DNA from: Streptomyces sp. JH14
GTDB taxonomy: Bacteria > Actinomycetota > Actinomycetes > Streptomycetales > Streptomycetaceae
DNA length: 64,000 nt
Direction of reading: 5' to 3'
NCBI RefSeq assembly: GCF_029428675.1
Contig: NZ_JAJNEL010000001.1
Location: 1,116,001-1,180,000, forward strand
Part shown: positions 1 through 8,056 of the stretch, one piece after another
Layout of the letters: every line of letters begins with the position of its first letter
Position numbering within the stretch: the stretch's first letter is position 1
Position numbers and translations under genes: made by a program
The notes under the pieces: model-generated
Database searches by the model: none
Told to the model about the DNA's origin: nothing
What the model saw: only the letters and a program-made list of their open reading frames with translations

Positions 1-538
1 AGATGCTGAGCATCACGCCGAGGGTGAGCAGCAGGGTGACCACGTTGCTGACGACGCCCGAGAGGGTGTTGCTGAAGGCGCGCTGGGCCCCGATGACGTC
101 GTTGTTGAGACGGCTGACGAGCGCGCCGGTGCGGGTACGGGTGAAGAACGCGATCGGCATGCGCTGCACATGGTCGAAGACGGCGGTCCGCAGGTCGAGG
201 ATCAGCCCTTCGCCGAGGGTCGCCGACAGCCAGCGGCCGGCCAGCCCGAGTCCCGCCTCCGCGACGGCGATCACGGCGATGAGCACGGCCAGCCGCGTGA
301 CGGTCCCCGCCTCCTTGCCGGTCACGATCGCGTTCACGACGCTCCCGGCAAGGACGGGGGTGGCGACCGCGAGCAGCGCGGTCGCCACGCTCAGCGCCAG
401 GAACACGGCGACCCGGCGCCGGTGCGGGCGGGCGAACGCGGCGATGCGCCGCAGGGTGGTGCGGTCGAAGGGGCGGCGGTCCTGCTGCGCGGTCATGACG
501 TTGTGGAGCTGCGTCCACGCGGTGGCTTCCATGCTCAT
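1..538 (-). CDS. ABC exporter, N-terminal transmembrane domain (3' part beyond window)
   Basis: The first 179 residues of a fused permease/ATPase exporter are visible; the ATP-binding half lies beyond the left edge. A short cytoplasmic start is followed by two hydrophobic helices (about residues 40-66 and 78-100), then the segment MPIAFFTRTRTGALVSRLNND, which is typical of the type I ABC exporter transmembrane domain (MsbA/multidrug family). Such proteins pump lipids or drugs out of the membrane using ATP. ATG at 538 is chosen because a promoter with a 19-bp spacer ends 6 bp upstream of it, which predicts a transcript starting at the ATG itself; an in-frame ATG at 532 is the alternative. The substrate cannot be told from this half. 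The family call is seen in the sequence; regulation by a MerR-type protein is inferred. Confidence 0.85.
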   Translation of the reverse strand, partial: MSMEATAWTQLHNVMTAQQDRRPFDRTTLRRIAAFARPHRRRVAVFLALSVATALLAVATPVLAGSVVNAIVTGKEAGTVTRLAVLIAVIAVAEAGLGLAGRWLSATLGEGLILDLRTAVFDHVQRMPIAFFTRTRTGALVSRLNNDVIGAQRAFSNTLSGVVSNVVTLLLTLGVMLSI

Positions 539-544
539 GGAAGG

Positions 545-575
545 AACGTACGACCTCCAGCGGACTTGAGGTCAA
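545..575 (-). promoter_or_regulatory. MerR-type promoter, 19-bp spacer, leaderless
   Basis: Reading the minus strand, TTGACC (570-575) and TACGTT (545-550) are separated by 19 bp. The spacer and its edge hold the 20-bp imperfect palindrome ACCTCAAGTCCGCTGGAGGT (553-572). An over-long 19-bp spacer filled by a dyad of ACCTC...GAGGT type is the known design of promoters that MerR-family activators (SoxR, MerR, TipA) twist into an active shape. The -10 box ends 6 bp before the ATG at 538, so the mRNA should have no leader. No merR-like gene is visible in the window; it could lie beyond the left edge. Confidence 0.7.
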
Positions 576-613
576 TCGCCCTGGTCCGCGCGGACCGGTC
601 CTGCGGAGACGGG

Positions 614-1984
614 CTACACGTCGAGGCCCGGAATGTCCCTGGGCAGGGGGCAGATCCGGCGGCCGTAGTGGTCGAAGACGTACAGATGCGCGAGGTCGAC
701 AAGGAGCGGGACCTGCCCGCCGATGCGCAGCCGCATGTCGGGACCGGTACGGACGACGAGGTCGCTGGACGTGATCGCGGGTCGGTCGGGGCTGCGGGTG
801 GCGGGCTGCTCGAAGTCGGGGGCCCGATCGTCGAGGGTGACGACGGGGCCGCTGATGTGGCCGGTGGCGCGCTCCCTCAGCCGTTCCAGTACGCCGACTC
901 CACCACCTGATCCGCCACCGGCGGCGCGGCGGCGGCGCGGGACGGCGCGGCCCGGGCGGGCCGATTCGAGGTCGGGCACCACGGCGGGCTGTGACCCCGT
1001 GTTGAGGTGGACCAGCGCTTCGTGGCCCTGGTACTCGACGTGCTCGACGATGCCGCTCAGTGCGACCTCGCCGGGGCGGGCCTGGCTGGGCGCGGCGATT
1101 CTGGCCGCCTCCGAGCGCAGTCCGACGATGATCTGGCGGCCCTGCTGGATGCGGAGCAACTGGTGGTCGGGGCTGAGCGGTTCGGGCAGCGGCAGCCGCT
1201 GGCGGCCGAGGTCGATCGACATGCGCCCTTCGAGGGGGGCGTGGACGACGGCCTGGAGGAGGTTGATGCGCGGGGTGCCGATGAACGCGGCGACGAAGAC
1301 GTTCTCCGGCAGGGCGTAGACCTCGCGCGGCGGGCTGACCTGCTGGAGCCGTCCGCCCCGCATCACGGCGACCCGGTCGCCGAGGGACATCGCCTCGGAC
1401 TGATCATGCGTCACATAGACGGTAGTGACGCCCAACTCCCTTGTGAGCTGCGATATTTCGGCCCGCAGATGGTTGCGCAGCTTCGCGTCGAGGTTGGAGA
1501 GCGGCTCGTCCATCAGGAACGCGGAGGGCTGGCGCGAGATGGCCCGTCCCATGGCGACGCGCTGGCGCTCACCGCCGGAGAGCTGACCGGGATAGCGGTC
1601 GAGGACGCTTTCGATGCCGAGCAGCCTGGCCGTGCTCTCGATGCGCTCACTGTTGTCCTGGCGCGGGTTCTCCAGCTTCAACGGAAAACCGATGTTGGCC
1701 CGGTTGGTCATGGTCGGGTAGAGCGCAAAGTTCTGGAAGACCATGGCCATACCGCGTTCGCGGGGCTCTATGTCGTTGGCCGGTTCACCGTCGAGCAGGA
1801 GCTCGCCCTCGGTGATCTCCTCCAGGCCGGCGATCATGCGGAGCACGGTCGACTTGCCGCACCCCGACGGGCCGAGCAGGACGACGAATTCGCCGGGGTC
1901 GATGGAGAGCGAGAAGCGGTCGACGGCACGTGGGGACCGTCCGTACGCCTTGCTGACGTTGTGCAGGGAGATCGCGCGAGTCAT
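614..1984 (-). CDS. Sugar ABC importer ATPase (MalK/UgpC/MsiK type)
   Basis: ATP-binding subunit that powers carbohydrate uptake by separate permease and binding proteins. Visible motifs are Walker A GPSGCGKST (about residues 38-46), the signature LSGGERQRVAMGRA, Walker B FLMDEPLSNLDAKLR and the switch histidine in YVTHDQ. The C-terminal half has the TOBE/OB regulatory fold of the MalK-MsiK group (VFVAAFIGTPRINLL, IVGLRSE). At 456 residues it is longer than the usual 370-380 because a low-complexity Arg/Gly/Pro segment (about 345-400) is inserted into the second OB region. No permease or sugar-binding gene lies next to it, so it may serve several importers as MsiK does in Streptomyces; that role is inferred. 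Confidence 0.88.
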   Translation of the reverse strand: MTRAISLHNVSKAYGRSPRAVDRFSLSIDPGEFVVLLGPSGCGKSTVLRMIAGLEEITEGELLLDGEPANDIEPRERGMAMVFQNFALYPTMTNRANIGFPLKLENPRQDNSERIESTARLLGIESVLDRYPGQLSGGERQRVAMGRAISRQPSAFLMDEPLSNLDAKLRNHLRAEISQLTRELGVTTVYVTHDQSEAMSLGDRVAVMRGGRLQQVSPPREVYALPENVFVAAFIGTPRINLLQAVVHAPLEGRMSIDLGRQRLPLPEPLSPDHQLLRIQQGRQIIVGLRSEAARIAAPSQARPGEVALSGIVEHVEYQGHEALVHLNTGSQPAVVPDLESARPGRAVPRRRRAAGGGSGGGVGVLERLRERATGHISGPVVTLDDRAPDFEQPATRSPDRPAITSSDLVVRTGPDMRLRIGGQVPLLVDLAHLYVFDHYGRRICPLPRDIPGLDV

Positions 1985-2051
1985 GTGGTTCCGCCCGGGT
2001 GGATGGTGAAGTGGCGCGGTGGGGAGCGGGGCTGCAGTGCGCTGAAATTAG

Positions 2052-2096
2052 CCCACCGGCCGGTGTGGTGGGAATGACTCGTGCAAAGGTTGTGCA
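2052..2096. promoter_or_regulatory. Two dyads upstream of the sugar ABC ATPase
   Basis: The gap between the ATPase gene and the MFS gene holds a hairpin-capable dyad CCCACC (2052-2057)/GGTGGG (2067-2072) and a near-palindrome TGCAAAGGTTGTGCA (2082-2096). Their position upstream of a carbohydrate-transport ATPase makes the second a candidate operator, for example for a LacI- or GntR-type repressor. The first could equally be a hairpin. Neither matches an operator known to me. Confidence 0.3.
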
Positions 2097-2122
2097 GTAC
2101 CGGGGTGGATGAGCGGGAAGTG

Positions 2123-3376
2123 TTAAGCGCGATTCCGGTTCAACGAGGGATTTCCCGTCCGTGATCCGGACACGACCGGGGCCGCGCCGGCCGTACGGCC
2201 ACGTCCTCCGCGTGCCCCGAGCCCCGCCGCCGCGAGGAGGAGCGCACCCAGCATCACGAACGGCGCGGCGGTGCCCGCCACTCCGGCGATCGCGCCGGCG
2301 GAGGCGGGGGCCGCGACCTGTCCGAGCCGGTTGCCGGTGAGCCGGAGGGCGAGCGCGGTGGAACGGGCCTCCGCCGGGGCCGCCTGGACGACGGTGGTCA
2401 TCGACAGCGGCTGGCCGACGCCGAGACAGAAGCCGAGCACGGCCAGCATCGTGGCGAGCGCCCAGACGGGGACCGGCAGGGCGATGCCCGCGCAGAGCAG
2501 ACCGGCCAGCAGACAGGTCGCGGTGAGCAGCGCCGTACGGCCCAGGACGCGCAGCATCGGCGTCATCACCAGGCGGCAGGCGATGGTGGCGGCGGCCCGC
2601 AGGCTGAGCAGCAGGCCGATGGTGGCGGGGGCGATGGACCGGTGCTCGCCGACGACGGGCAGATAGGCCGTGAGGATGTCGGTCGCGGAGAGCACGGCGA
2701 GGCTGATGAAGATGCCGGCCGGAACACCGCGGGTACGCAGGATGCTGCCGACGGGCACCTTGCCGGCCCGGGCGGCCGCGCGGGCGCCCGGCGCGGTGCG
2801 GTGTTCGATGCGCCAGAGCGAGACGAACGACGCGGCGGCGACGGCCGCCGAGACGACCAGGGCGAGTGCGCTCGTACGGGCCAGGGCACCGTCCCGCTCG
2901 GAGATGACGTACCCCGCGGCGATCGGTCCGATGAGCTGGCCGAGGGAGGCGCCGATGGTGAAGTGGCCGAAGTTGCGGTCCTGTTCGGCCGTGGAGGACT
3001 GCCGCGCGACGATCGACTGGGCGCCGATGACGAAGCAGAGATGGCCGAGCCCCATCACACCGCTCCACGCCGCGATCGCCGGGAGGGAGCCCGACGTGCC
3101 GCTGAGGGCGCAGCCGCCCGCGATCAGGACGACACCGAGGGGCAGCAGAGGAGCGCACCTGCCGTGGTCCGTCCGGCGTCCGAGCGGGACGGCGGCGAAG
3201 AGCGGGAGAAGCGCGTACACCCCGGTGATCACGCCGATGGCGCGCTCGTCAGCGCCGAGCGAGAGAGCCCGGTAGGAGACGGCGGGCCGCGCCATCGACA
3301 CCGCCCCCTGCGCGAAGGCGAAGGCGATGACGAGGCGCAGCAGCCAGCTCCTGCCGGGCTCGGTCGTGTCGGCCAT
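2123..3376 (-). CDS. MFS transporter
   Basis: A 417-residue integral membrane protein with about twelve hydrophobic helices of the major facilitator type; the loop after helix 2 reads PLGRRTDHGR, a variant of the MFS motif A between helices 2 and 3. Such proteins move small molecules, often drugs or metabolites, by proton coupling. ATG at 3376 is chosen because it lies 2 bp after the stop codon of the CitMHS gene, which implies coupled translation. The pairing suggests a link to organic-acid uptake, but the substrate is unknown. The last 40 residues are Arg/Gly-rich and poorly structured. Confidence 0.8.
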   Translation of the reverse strand: MADTTEPGRSWLLRLVIAFAFAQGAVSMARPAVSYRALSLGADERAIGVITGVYALLPLFAAVPLGRRTDHGRCAPLLPLGVVLIAGGCALSGTSGSLPAIAAWSGVMGLGHLCFVIGAQSIVARQSSTAEQDRNFGHFTIGASLGQLIGPIAAGYVISERDGALARTSALALVVSAAVAAASFVSLWRIEHRTAPGARAAARAGKVPVGSILRTRGVPAGIFISLAVLSATDILTAYLPVVGEHRSIAPATIGLLLSLRAAATIACRLVMTPMLRVLGRTALLTATCLLAGLLCAGIALPVPVWALATMLAVLGFCLGVGQPLSMTTVVQAAPAEARSTALALRLTGNRLGQVAAPASAGAIAGVAGTAAPFVMLGALLLAAAGLGARGGRGRTAGAAPVVSGSRTGNPSLNRNRA

Positions 3377-3378
3377 GA

Positions 3379-4803
3379 TCAGATGATGCCGAAGAGGAGG
3401 CCGGCGCAGAGCACCACCAGGGAGGTGACCGCGGCCCATTTGACGGTGAACCTGGTGTGGTCGCCGAATTCGACCTTCGCCATGCCGACGAGCACGTAGA
3501 CGGCGGGGACCAGCGGGGACGACATGTGCAGCGGCTGGCCGACCAGGGAGGCGCGGGCGATCTCCAGCGGGGAGACACCGTGGGCGGCGCCGGCCTCGGC
3601 GAGCACCGGGACGACGCCGAAGTAGAAGCCGTCGTTGGACATGAAGTAGGTGAGCGGGATGCTCAGGATGCCGGTGACGAGCGCCATGTGCGGGCCCATG
3701 CCGTCCGGGATCGCGCCGACGAGCCAGTCCGCCATGTGCTCGACCATGCCCGTGCCGGAGAGCACGCCGGTGAAGACTGCGGCGGCGAAGACCATGCCGG
3801 AGACGTTGAGGACGTTGTCGGCATGGGCCGCGATGCGGGCCCGCTGGTCGGACATGTGGGGGAAGTTGACGGTAAGGGCGAGCGCGGCACCGAGCAGGAA
3901 GAGCACCGGGATCGGCATCAGTTCCATGATCATCGCGGTGAGGAGGACGACGGTGAGCCCGGCGTTGAACCAGTAGAGCCCGGGCCGCAGGGTGGCACGG
4001 TTCGGGTCGAGGCCCTTGAAGCCCTCGTCGTCGTCCGCGTCGCGGTGGGCCGCTGCCTCGGGCTCGGCGTCCGTGCCCGTACCGGCTCCGCCGGAGGTCT
4101 TGCGGGTACGGTCGCTGTCGCCGGCCGCGCCGCCCGCACCGACGAGGACCGTCTCGGGCTCCTGGGCCACTGCCTCGTCGAGGGTGAGGAAGCCCAGCCG
4201 CTTGCGCTCGCGCCGGCCGAGGACGACCGCCAGGAGGATGACCGCGAGCAGTCCGACGCCGAGCGCCGGGATCATCGGCACGAAGATGTCGCCCGCGTCC
4301 AGCTTGAGCGCCGTGGCGGCGCGGGCGGTGGGGCCGCCCCAGGGCAGCGTGTTCATCACGCCGTTGGCCGTGGCGGCGACACCGGTCATCACGACCAGGC
4401 TCATCTTGAGGCGCTTGTAAAGCGGGTACATCGCCGAGACGGTGATCATGAAGGTGGTGGAGCCGTCGCCGTCCAGCGAGACGATCGCGGCGAGAACCGC
4501 CGTACCGACGACGATCCGCATCGGGTCGGCCTTGCAGAAGCGCAGAATGCCCCGGACGATCGGGTCGAAGAGACCGACATCGATCATCACACCGAAGTAG
4601 ACGATGGCGAACATCAGCATCGCGGCGGTCGGCGCGAGGTTGCCCACGCCGTCGATCACGTAGTCGCCGAGCTTGGCACCCTCCCCGACGGCGACACAGA
4701 AGAGTGCGGGAATCAGGACCAGCGCCGCGATCGGCGACATCTTCTTCATCATGATCAGGACCAGAAAGGTCGCAATCATGGCAAAGCCGAGGATTGTCAG
4801 CAT
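3379..4803 (-). CDS. CitMHS-family citrate-metal:proton symporter
   Basis: A 474-residue transporter of the CitMHS family, which takes up citrate complexed with Mg2+ or Ca2+ together with protons. Family features include the start MLTILGFAMIATFLVLIMMK, the segment VSLDGDGSTTFMITVSAMYP near residue 110, NTLPWGGPTARAA near 150, and FMSNDGFYFGVVPVLAEAG in the C-terminal half. About 11-12 membrane helices are evident. A charged cytoplasmic loop (about 200-265) is longer than the core needs and is Gly/Asp/Glu-rich. The MFS gene follows after 2 bp. In Streptomyces these genes are often under a CitAB-type two-component system, but none is seen here. Confidence 0.9.
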   Translation of the reverse strand: MLTILGFAMIATFLVLIMMKKMSPIAALVLIPALFCVAVGEGAKLGDYVIDGVGNLAPTAAMLMFAIVYFGVMIDVGLFDPIVRGILRFCKADPMRIVVGTAVLAAIVSLDGDGSTTFMITVSAMYPLYKRLKMSLVVMTGVAATANGVMNTLPWGGPTARAATALKLDAGDIFVPMIPALGVGLLAVILLAVVLGRRERKRLGFLTLDEAVAQEPETVLVGAGGAAGDSDRTRKTSGGAGTGTDAEPEAAAHRDADDDEGFKGLDPNRATLRPGLYWFNAGLTVVLLTAMIMELMPIPVLFLLGAALALTVNFPHMSDQRARIAAHADNVLNVSGMVFAAAVFTGVLSGTGMVEHMADWLVGAIPDGMGPHMALVTGILSIPLTYFMSNDGFYFGVVPVLAEAGAAHGVSPLEIARASLVGQPLHMSSPLVPAVYVLVGMAKVEFGDHTRFTVKWAAVTSLVVLCAGLLFGII

Positions 4804-4924
4804 GTGGGATACCTATCGTTCACCCTTGAACTCCCACCGGAGTCGGCGGTCCGGATGACGTTAGGTCGCACCTCGCAGCGTTAACAAGACGTTGACATGT
4901 GAGCAATACGAGCAAAACCCCAGG

Positions 4925-7198
4925 TCAGTGACTTGGTGCGGCACACGCGGCCACCGCGACGGGGATGCCGTTGAGAACGGCGGTGCCGGACAGCGGGTCG
5001 AGCAGGGTGCCGTCGAGGAGCTGGTTGACGTTGACGCCGGGGGCGGCGGAAGCGACGGACATCCGGGTGCCGGGCCGGTCGTGTCCCCATCCGTGCGGGA
5101 GGCTCACCACACCGGCCCGTACGCCCTCGGTGATCTCCACGGGTGCGGTCACTGCGCCGCCGACCGCGGTGATCGTGGCGGCGGCGCCGTCCGCGAGGCC
5201 CAGCCGGGCCGCGTCGGCCGGGTGCACCTGGAGGGTGCAGACGTTCGTACCGCCGCCCAGCGCGGCGACGTTGTGCATCCAGCTGTTGTTGGAGCGCAGA
5301 TGGCGACGGCCGACGAGGACGAGCGAGTCGGGTCCCGGCCGGTCGGCGAGGGCGCTGCGGAGCCTCGGCAGGTCGGCGGCGATCGGCGCGGGAAGGAGTT
5401 CGATGCGTCCGCTGCGGGTGGCCAGGACCTGCGGGATGCGGGGCCGGAGCGGGCCGAGGTCGATGCCGTGCGGGTGGGCGAGCAGCCGGTCCAGGGTCAG
5501 GCCGTCGGGGTCGGCGCCGAAGCCTTCGCCGTACGGGCCGAGGCGGAGCATCAGGTCGAGCCGGCGTTCCGGTCCGGTGCGGCCGGTGAGCGCGGCGGAC
5601 AGTTCGGCGGGGGCTCGGCCGTAAACGGGTGAGAGCGGATCGGCGACGGCCTTGGACAGCACCCGGTCGACGATCATCGCGTCGACGGCGGACGCGTCCG
5701 TTCCGTGCATCCCGGTGACGGCGAGGACGAGCCGCGCGAGGATCTCGCTCTCGTCCATCAGGCCGTCGTCGAGCGGGACGGCGGGACGGGTGTAGCGGAC
5801 CTGGTTGCGCACGGCGAGCGCGTTGAACGCGAAGTCGAAGTGGGCGCTCTGCGAGGGCGGCGGCGGAGGCAGCACCACATGGGCGTGGCGCGAGGTCTCG
5901 TTGAGGTAGGGGTCGACGCTCACCATGAAGTCCAGCTCGTCGAGCGCCCGGTCCAGGCGGTCGCCGTCGGGTGCGGAGAGTACGGGGTTGGCGGCCAGGA
6001 CGATCAGGGCGCGGATCCGCCCCTCCCCCGGGGTCTCGATCTCCTCGGCCAGGGCGGCGAGGGGCAGTTCACCCTTGGCCTCGGGGTGTCCGGAGACCCG
6101 GCTCGCCCACCGTCCGAGAGTGAAGCCCTTGCCGGGAGCTGCGGGCCGGGGAGCGCGGGAGGTGGCGGAGAGCGGGAAGAGGGCGCCACCGGGGCGGTCG
6201 AGGTTGCCGGTGAGGATGTTGAGGACGTCGACGAGCCAGCTGGCCAGGGTGCCGTGCGCGACGGTGGAACTGCCGATGCGCCCGTAGACGGCGGCAGCGG
6301 GGGCGGCGGCCAGCTCCCGGGCGATCGTACGGATGGTCGCTGCGTCCACGTCACACGCCCCGGCAACCGCCTCTGGCGTGAACCCCCGTACTGCTTCGGC
6401 TACTTCGTCGATTCCTTCGAGATGGCCGGTGAGCGCGCCGGGGTCGGTGAGCTTCTCCTCGAAGAGCACATGGGTGAGTGCCGCGAGCAGGAGGGCGTCG
6501 GTGCCGGGGCGGATGGCGACATGCCGGTCTGCGAGGCGGGCGGTACGGGTGCGGCGCGGGTCGACGACGGTGAGGGTGCCGCCACGGCGCCGCAGCGCCT
6601 TGAGTCTGCCGGGGAAGTCGGGGGCCGTGCAGAGACTGCCGTTGGATTCCAGCGGGTTGGCGCCGAGGAGCAGCAGATGACCGGTGCGGTCGAGGTCCGG
6701 CACCGCGATGGCGTTCGGGTCACCGAAGAGCAGTCCGCTGGAGACGTGCTTGGGCATCTGGTCGAGGGTGCTCGCGGTGAAGAAGGCCCGGGTGCGGAGC
6801 GCGGCGAGGAGGGCGGGCGGGTAGAGCGCGCCGGCCATGGTGTGGACGTTCGGGTTGCCGAGGACGAGCCCGACGGCCTGCTGCCCATGCTGCGCGGTCA
6901 GTGCGGGCAGCACGGCGGCGATCGCGTCGAACGCCTCGCTCCAACTGGCCTCCTGCAGCACGCCGTTCCTGCGGACGAGCGGGGTGCGGAGCCGGTCCGG
7001 GTCTGCGTCCAGCCCGCCGAAGGAGGCGCCCTTGGGGCAGATGAAGCCCCGGCTGAGGATGTCGTCCCGGTCGCCGCGGGCGCCGGTGACCCGTGTCCCC
7101 TCGATGGTGAGGGTGAGTCCGCAGGTGGCCTCGCACAGGGGGCAGACGCGCAGGGCGGTGCGGCACTCGCCGGAACTGCTGCTGGAGTCGTGCGGCAT
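4925..7198 (-). CDS. Molybdopterin oxidoreductase (formate dehydrogenase/nitrate reductase-like)
   Basis: A 757-residue enzyme of the DMSO-reductase superfamily carrying a bis-molybdopterin guanine dinucleotide cofactor. The N-terminal [4Fe-4S] motif is visible as CPLCEATC (C-x2-C-x3-C) with the fourth Cys in RGFICPKG, and the C-terminal molydopterin dinucleotide-binding domain includes NNSWMHNV and LPHGWGHDRPG. There is no twin-arginine signal, so it is cytoplasmic. No partner subunit is adjacent, unlike respiratory complexes, so it probably works alone or with a general electron carrier. The substrate cannot be assigned. ATG at 7198 is preferred over an upstream in-frame ATG because GGGAGGG lies 3 bp before it and the upstream extension is Pro-rich. 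Confidence 0.88.
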   Translation of the reverse strand: MPHDSSSSSGECRTALRVCPLCEATCGLTLTIEGTRVTGARGDRDDILSRGFICPKGASFGGLDADPDRLRTPLVRRNGVLQEASWSEAFDAIAAVLPALTAQHGQQAVGLVLGNPNVHTMAGALYPPALLAALRTRAFFTASTLDQMPKHVSSGLLFGDPNAIAVPDLDRTGHLLLLGANPLESNGSLCTAPDFPGRLKALRRRGGTLTVVDPRRTRTARLADRHVAIRPGTDALLLAALTHVLFEEKLTDPGALTGHLEGIDEVAEAVRGFTPEAVAGACDVDAATIRTIARELAAAPAAAVYGRIGSSTVAHGTLASWLVDVLNILTGNLDRPGGALFPLSATSRAPRPAAPGKGFTLGRWASRVSGHPEAKGELPLAALAEEIETPGEGRIRALIVLAANPVLSAPDGDRLDRALDELDFMVSVDPYLNETSRHAHVVLPPPPPSQSAHFDFAFNALAVRNQVRYTRPAVPLDDGLMDESEILARLVLAVTGMHGTDASAVDAMIVDRVLSKAVADPLSPVYGRAPAELSAALTGRTGPERRLDLMLRLGPYGEGFGADPDGLTLDRLLAHPHGIDLGPLRPRIPQVLATRSGRIELLPAPIAADLPRLRSALADRPGPDSLVLVGRRHLRSNNSWMHNVAALGGGTNVCTLQVHPADAARLGLADGAAATITAVGGAVTAPVEITEGVRAGVVSLPHGWGHDRPGTRMSVASAAPGVNVNQLLDGTLLDPLSGTAVLNGIPVAVAACAAPSH

Positions 7199-7389
7199 GG
7201 GCCCTCCCCGGGGCGGCAACGGCGGTGGCACGCGAGCATGGGCAAGCGGGGCTGAGCATACCGACCGGTACGCATGGTGGGGAGGTGTTGTCGCGGCGAT
7301 GTTGCCGGGCAGGGGCCCGCCCGGTGCGGGAGAAGCGGGGTGCGATGCGGTGACGTACGCGTGGGACGAGGCGTCGCGCGGGGTCCGGT

Positions 7390-8010
7390 TCAGTCCAGGA
7401 CCCGGGCCAGGTACGCCTGGATCAGGACGCGCGTCTCGCCGACGATCGCCTGATCGCCCGACGGGTCCGTGCGGAAGGCAAGTCGCAGGAGCGCATCGGC
7501 GGCTTCGACGCAGACCAGGATCGACCGGAGCAGATCCTCGTCAGGGGTGAGCCCCAGATGGCCGGAGAGCAGTTGGGCGAGCCGGTCCGCGACCCGGTGG
7601 TTGGCGTCGGAGGCCGGGTCGTCCACGGGGGCCGGAGCGCCGAAGTCGACGAGGGCGAAGCCGGGGACGGAGCGCTTCATCTCCAGGTATTCGTCGAGCA
7701 CGGCGTCGATGGCGCTGCGCCAGTCGGCGGCCGGGATGGCGGCCAGGCGGCCGGTGATGCGCTCCGCGTAGCTGTCCAGGTTGCGCAGGGCCAGGGCGTC
7801 GGCGAGGGCACGCTTGTTGGAGAAGAACCGGTAGACGGATCCGATCGGGACTTCCGCGCGGGCGGCGACGGCCCGGGTGGAAAGCAGCTCGTAACCGGTC
7901 TCGTCGAGGAGTTCCGCGCACGCGTCGAGTATCCGGGCGAGGCGTTCGGCGCTGCGCTGCTGCACGGGGGCACGGCGGAGGTTCTTATTCGCATGGGGCA
8001 CGGGCTCCAT
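7390..8010 (-). CDS. TetR-family regulator
   Basis: A 206-residue repressor. The N-terminal helix-turn-helix is clear (ERLARILDACAELLDETGYE, then AVAARAEVPIGSVYRFFSNK at about residues 45-64), followed by an all-helical ligand-binding domain with no recognisable family signature. Its start lies 46 bp downstream of the membrane-protein gene's stop on the same strand, so it may be the last gene of the 8-12.3 kb operon and control it. Ligand and operator are unknown. Confidence 0.85.
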   Translation of the reverse strand: MEPVPHANKNLRRAPVQQRSAERLARILDACAELLDETGYELLSTRAVAARAEVPIGSVYRFFSNKRALADALALRNLDSYAERITGRLAAIPAADWRSAIDAVLDEYLEMKRSVPGFALVDFGAPAPVDDPASDANHRVADRLAQLLSGHLGLTPDEDLLRSILVCVEAADALLRLAFRTDPSGDQAIVGETRVLIQAYLARVLD

Positions 8011-8056
8011 GATGCCGTGGCTCTCCTCTGCGGGAGGGGCGGGTGCGCGCCTGCGG

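Noticed and set aside
3..910. Long plus-strand frames over the left edge
   Set aside because: They are shadows of the minus-strand ABC exporter and ABC ATPase genes; residues are Arg/Pro-rich and there is no ribosome site.
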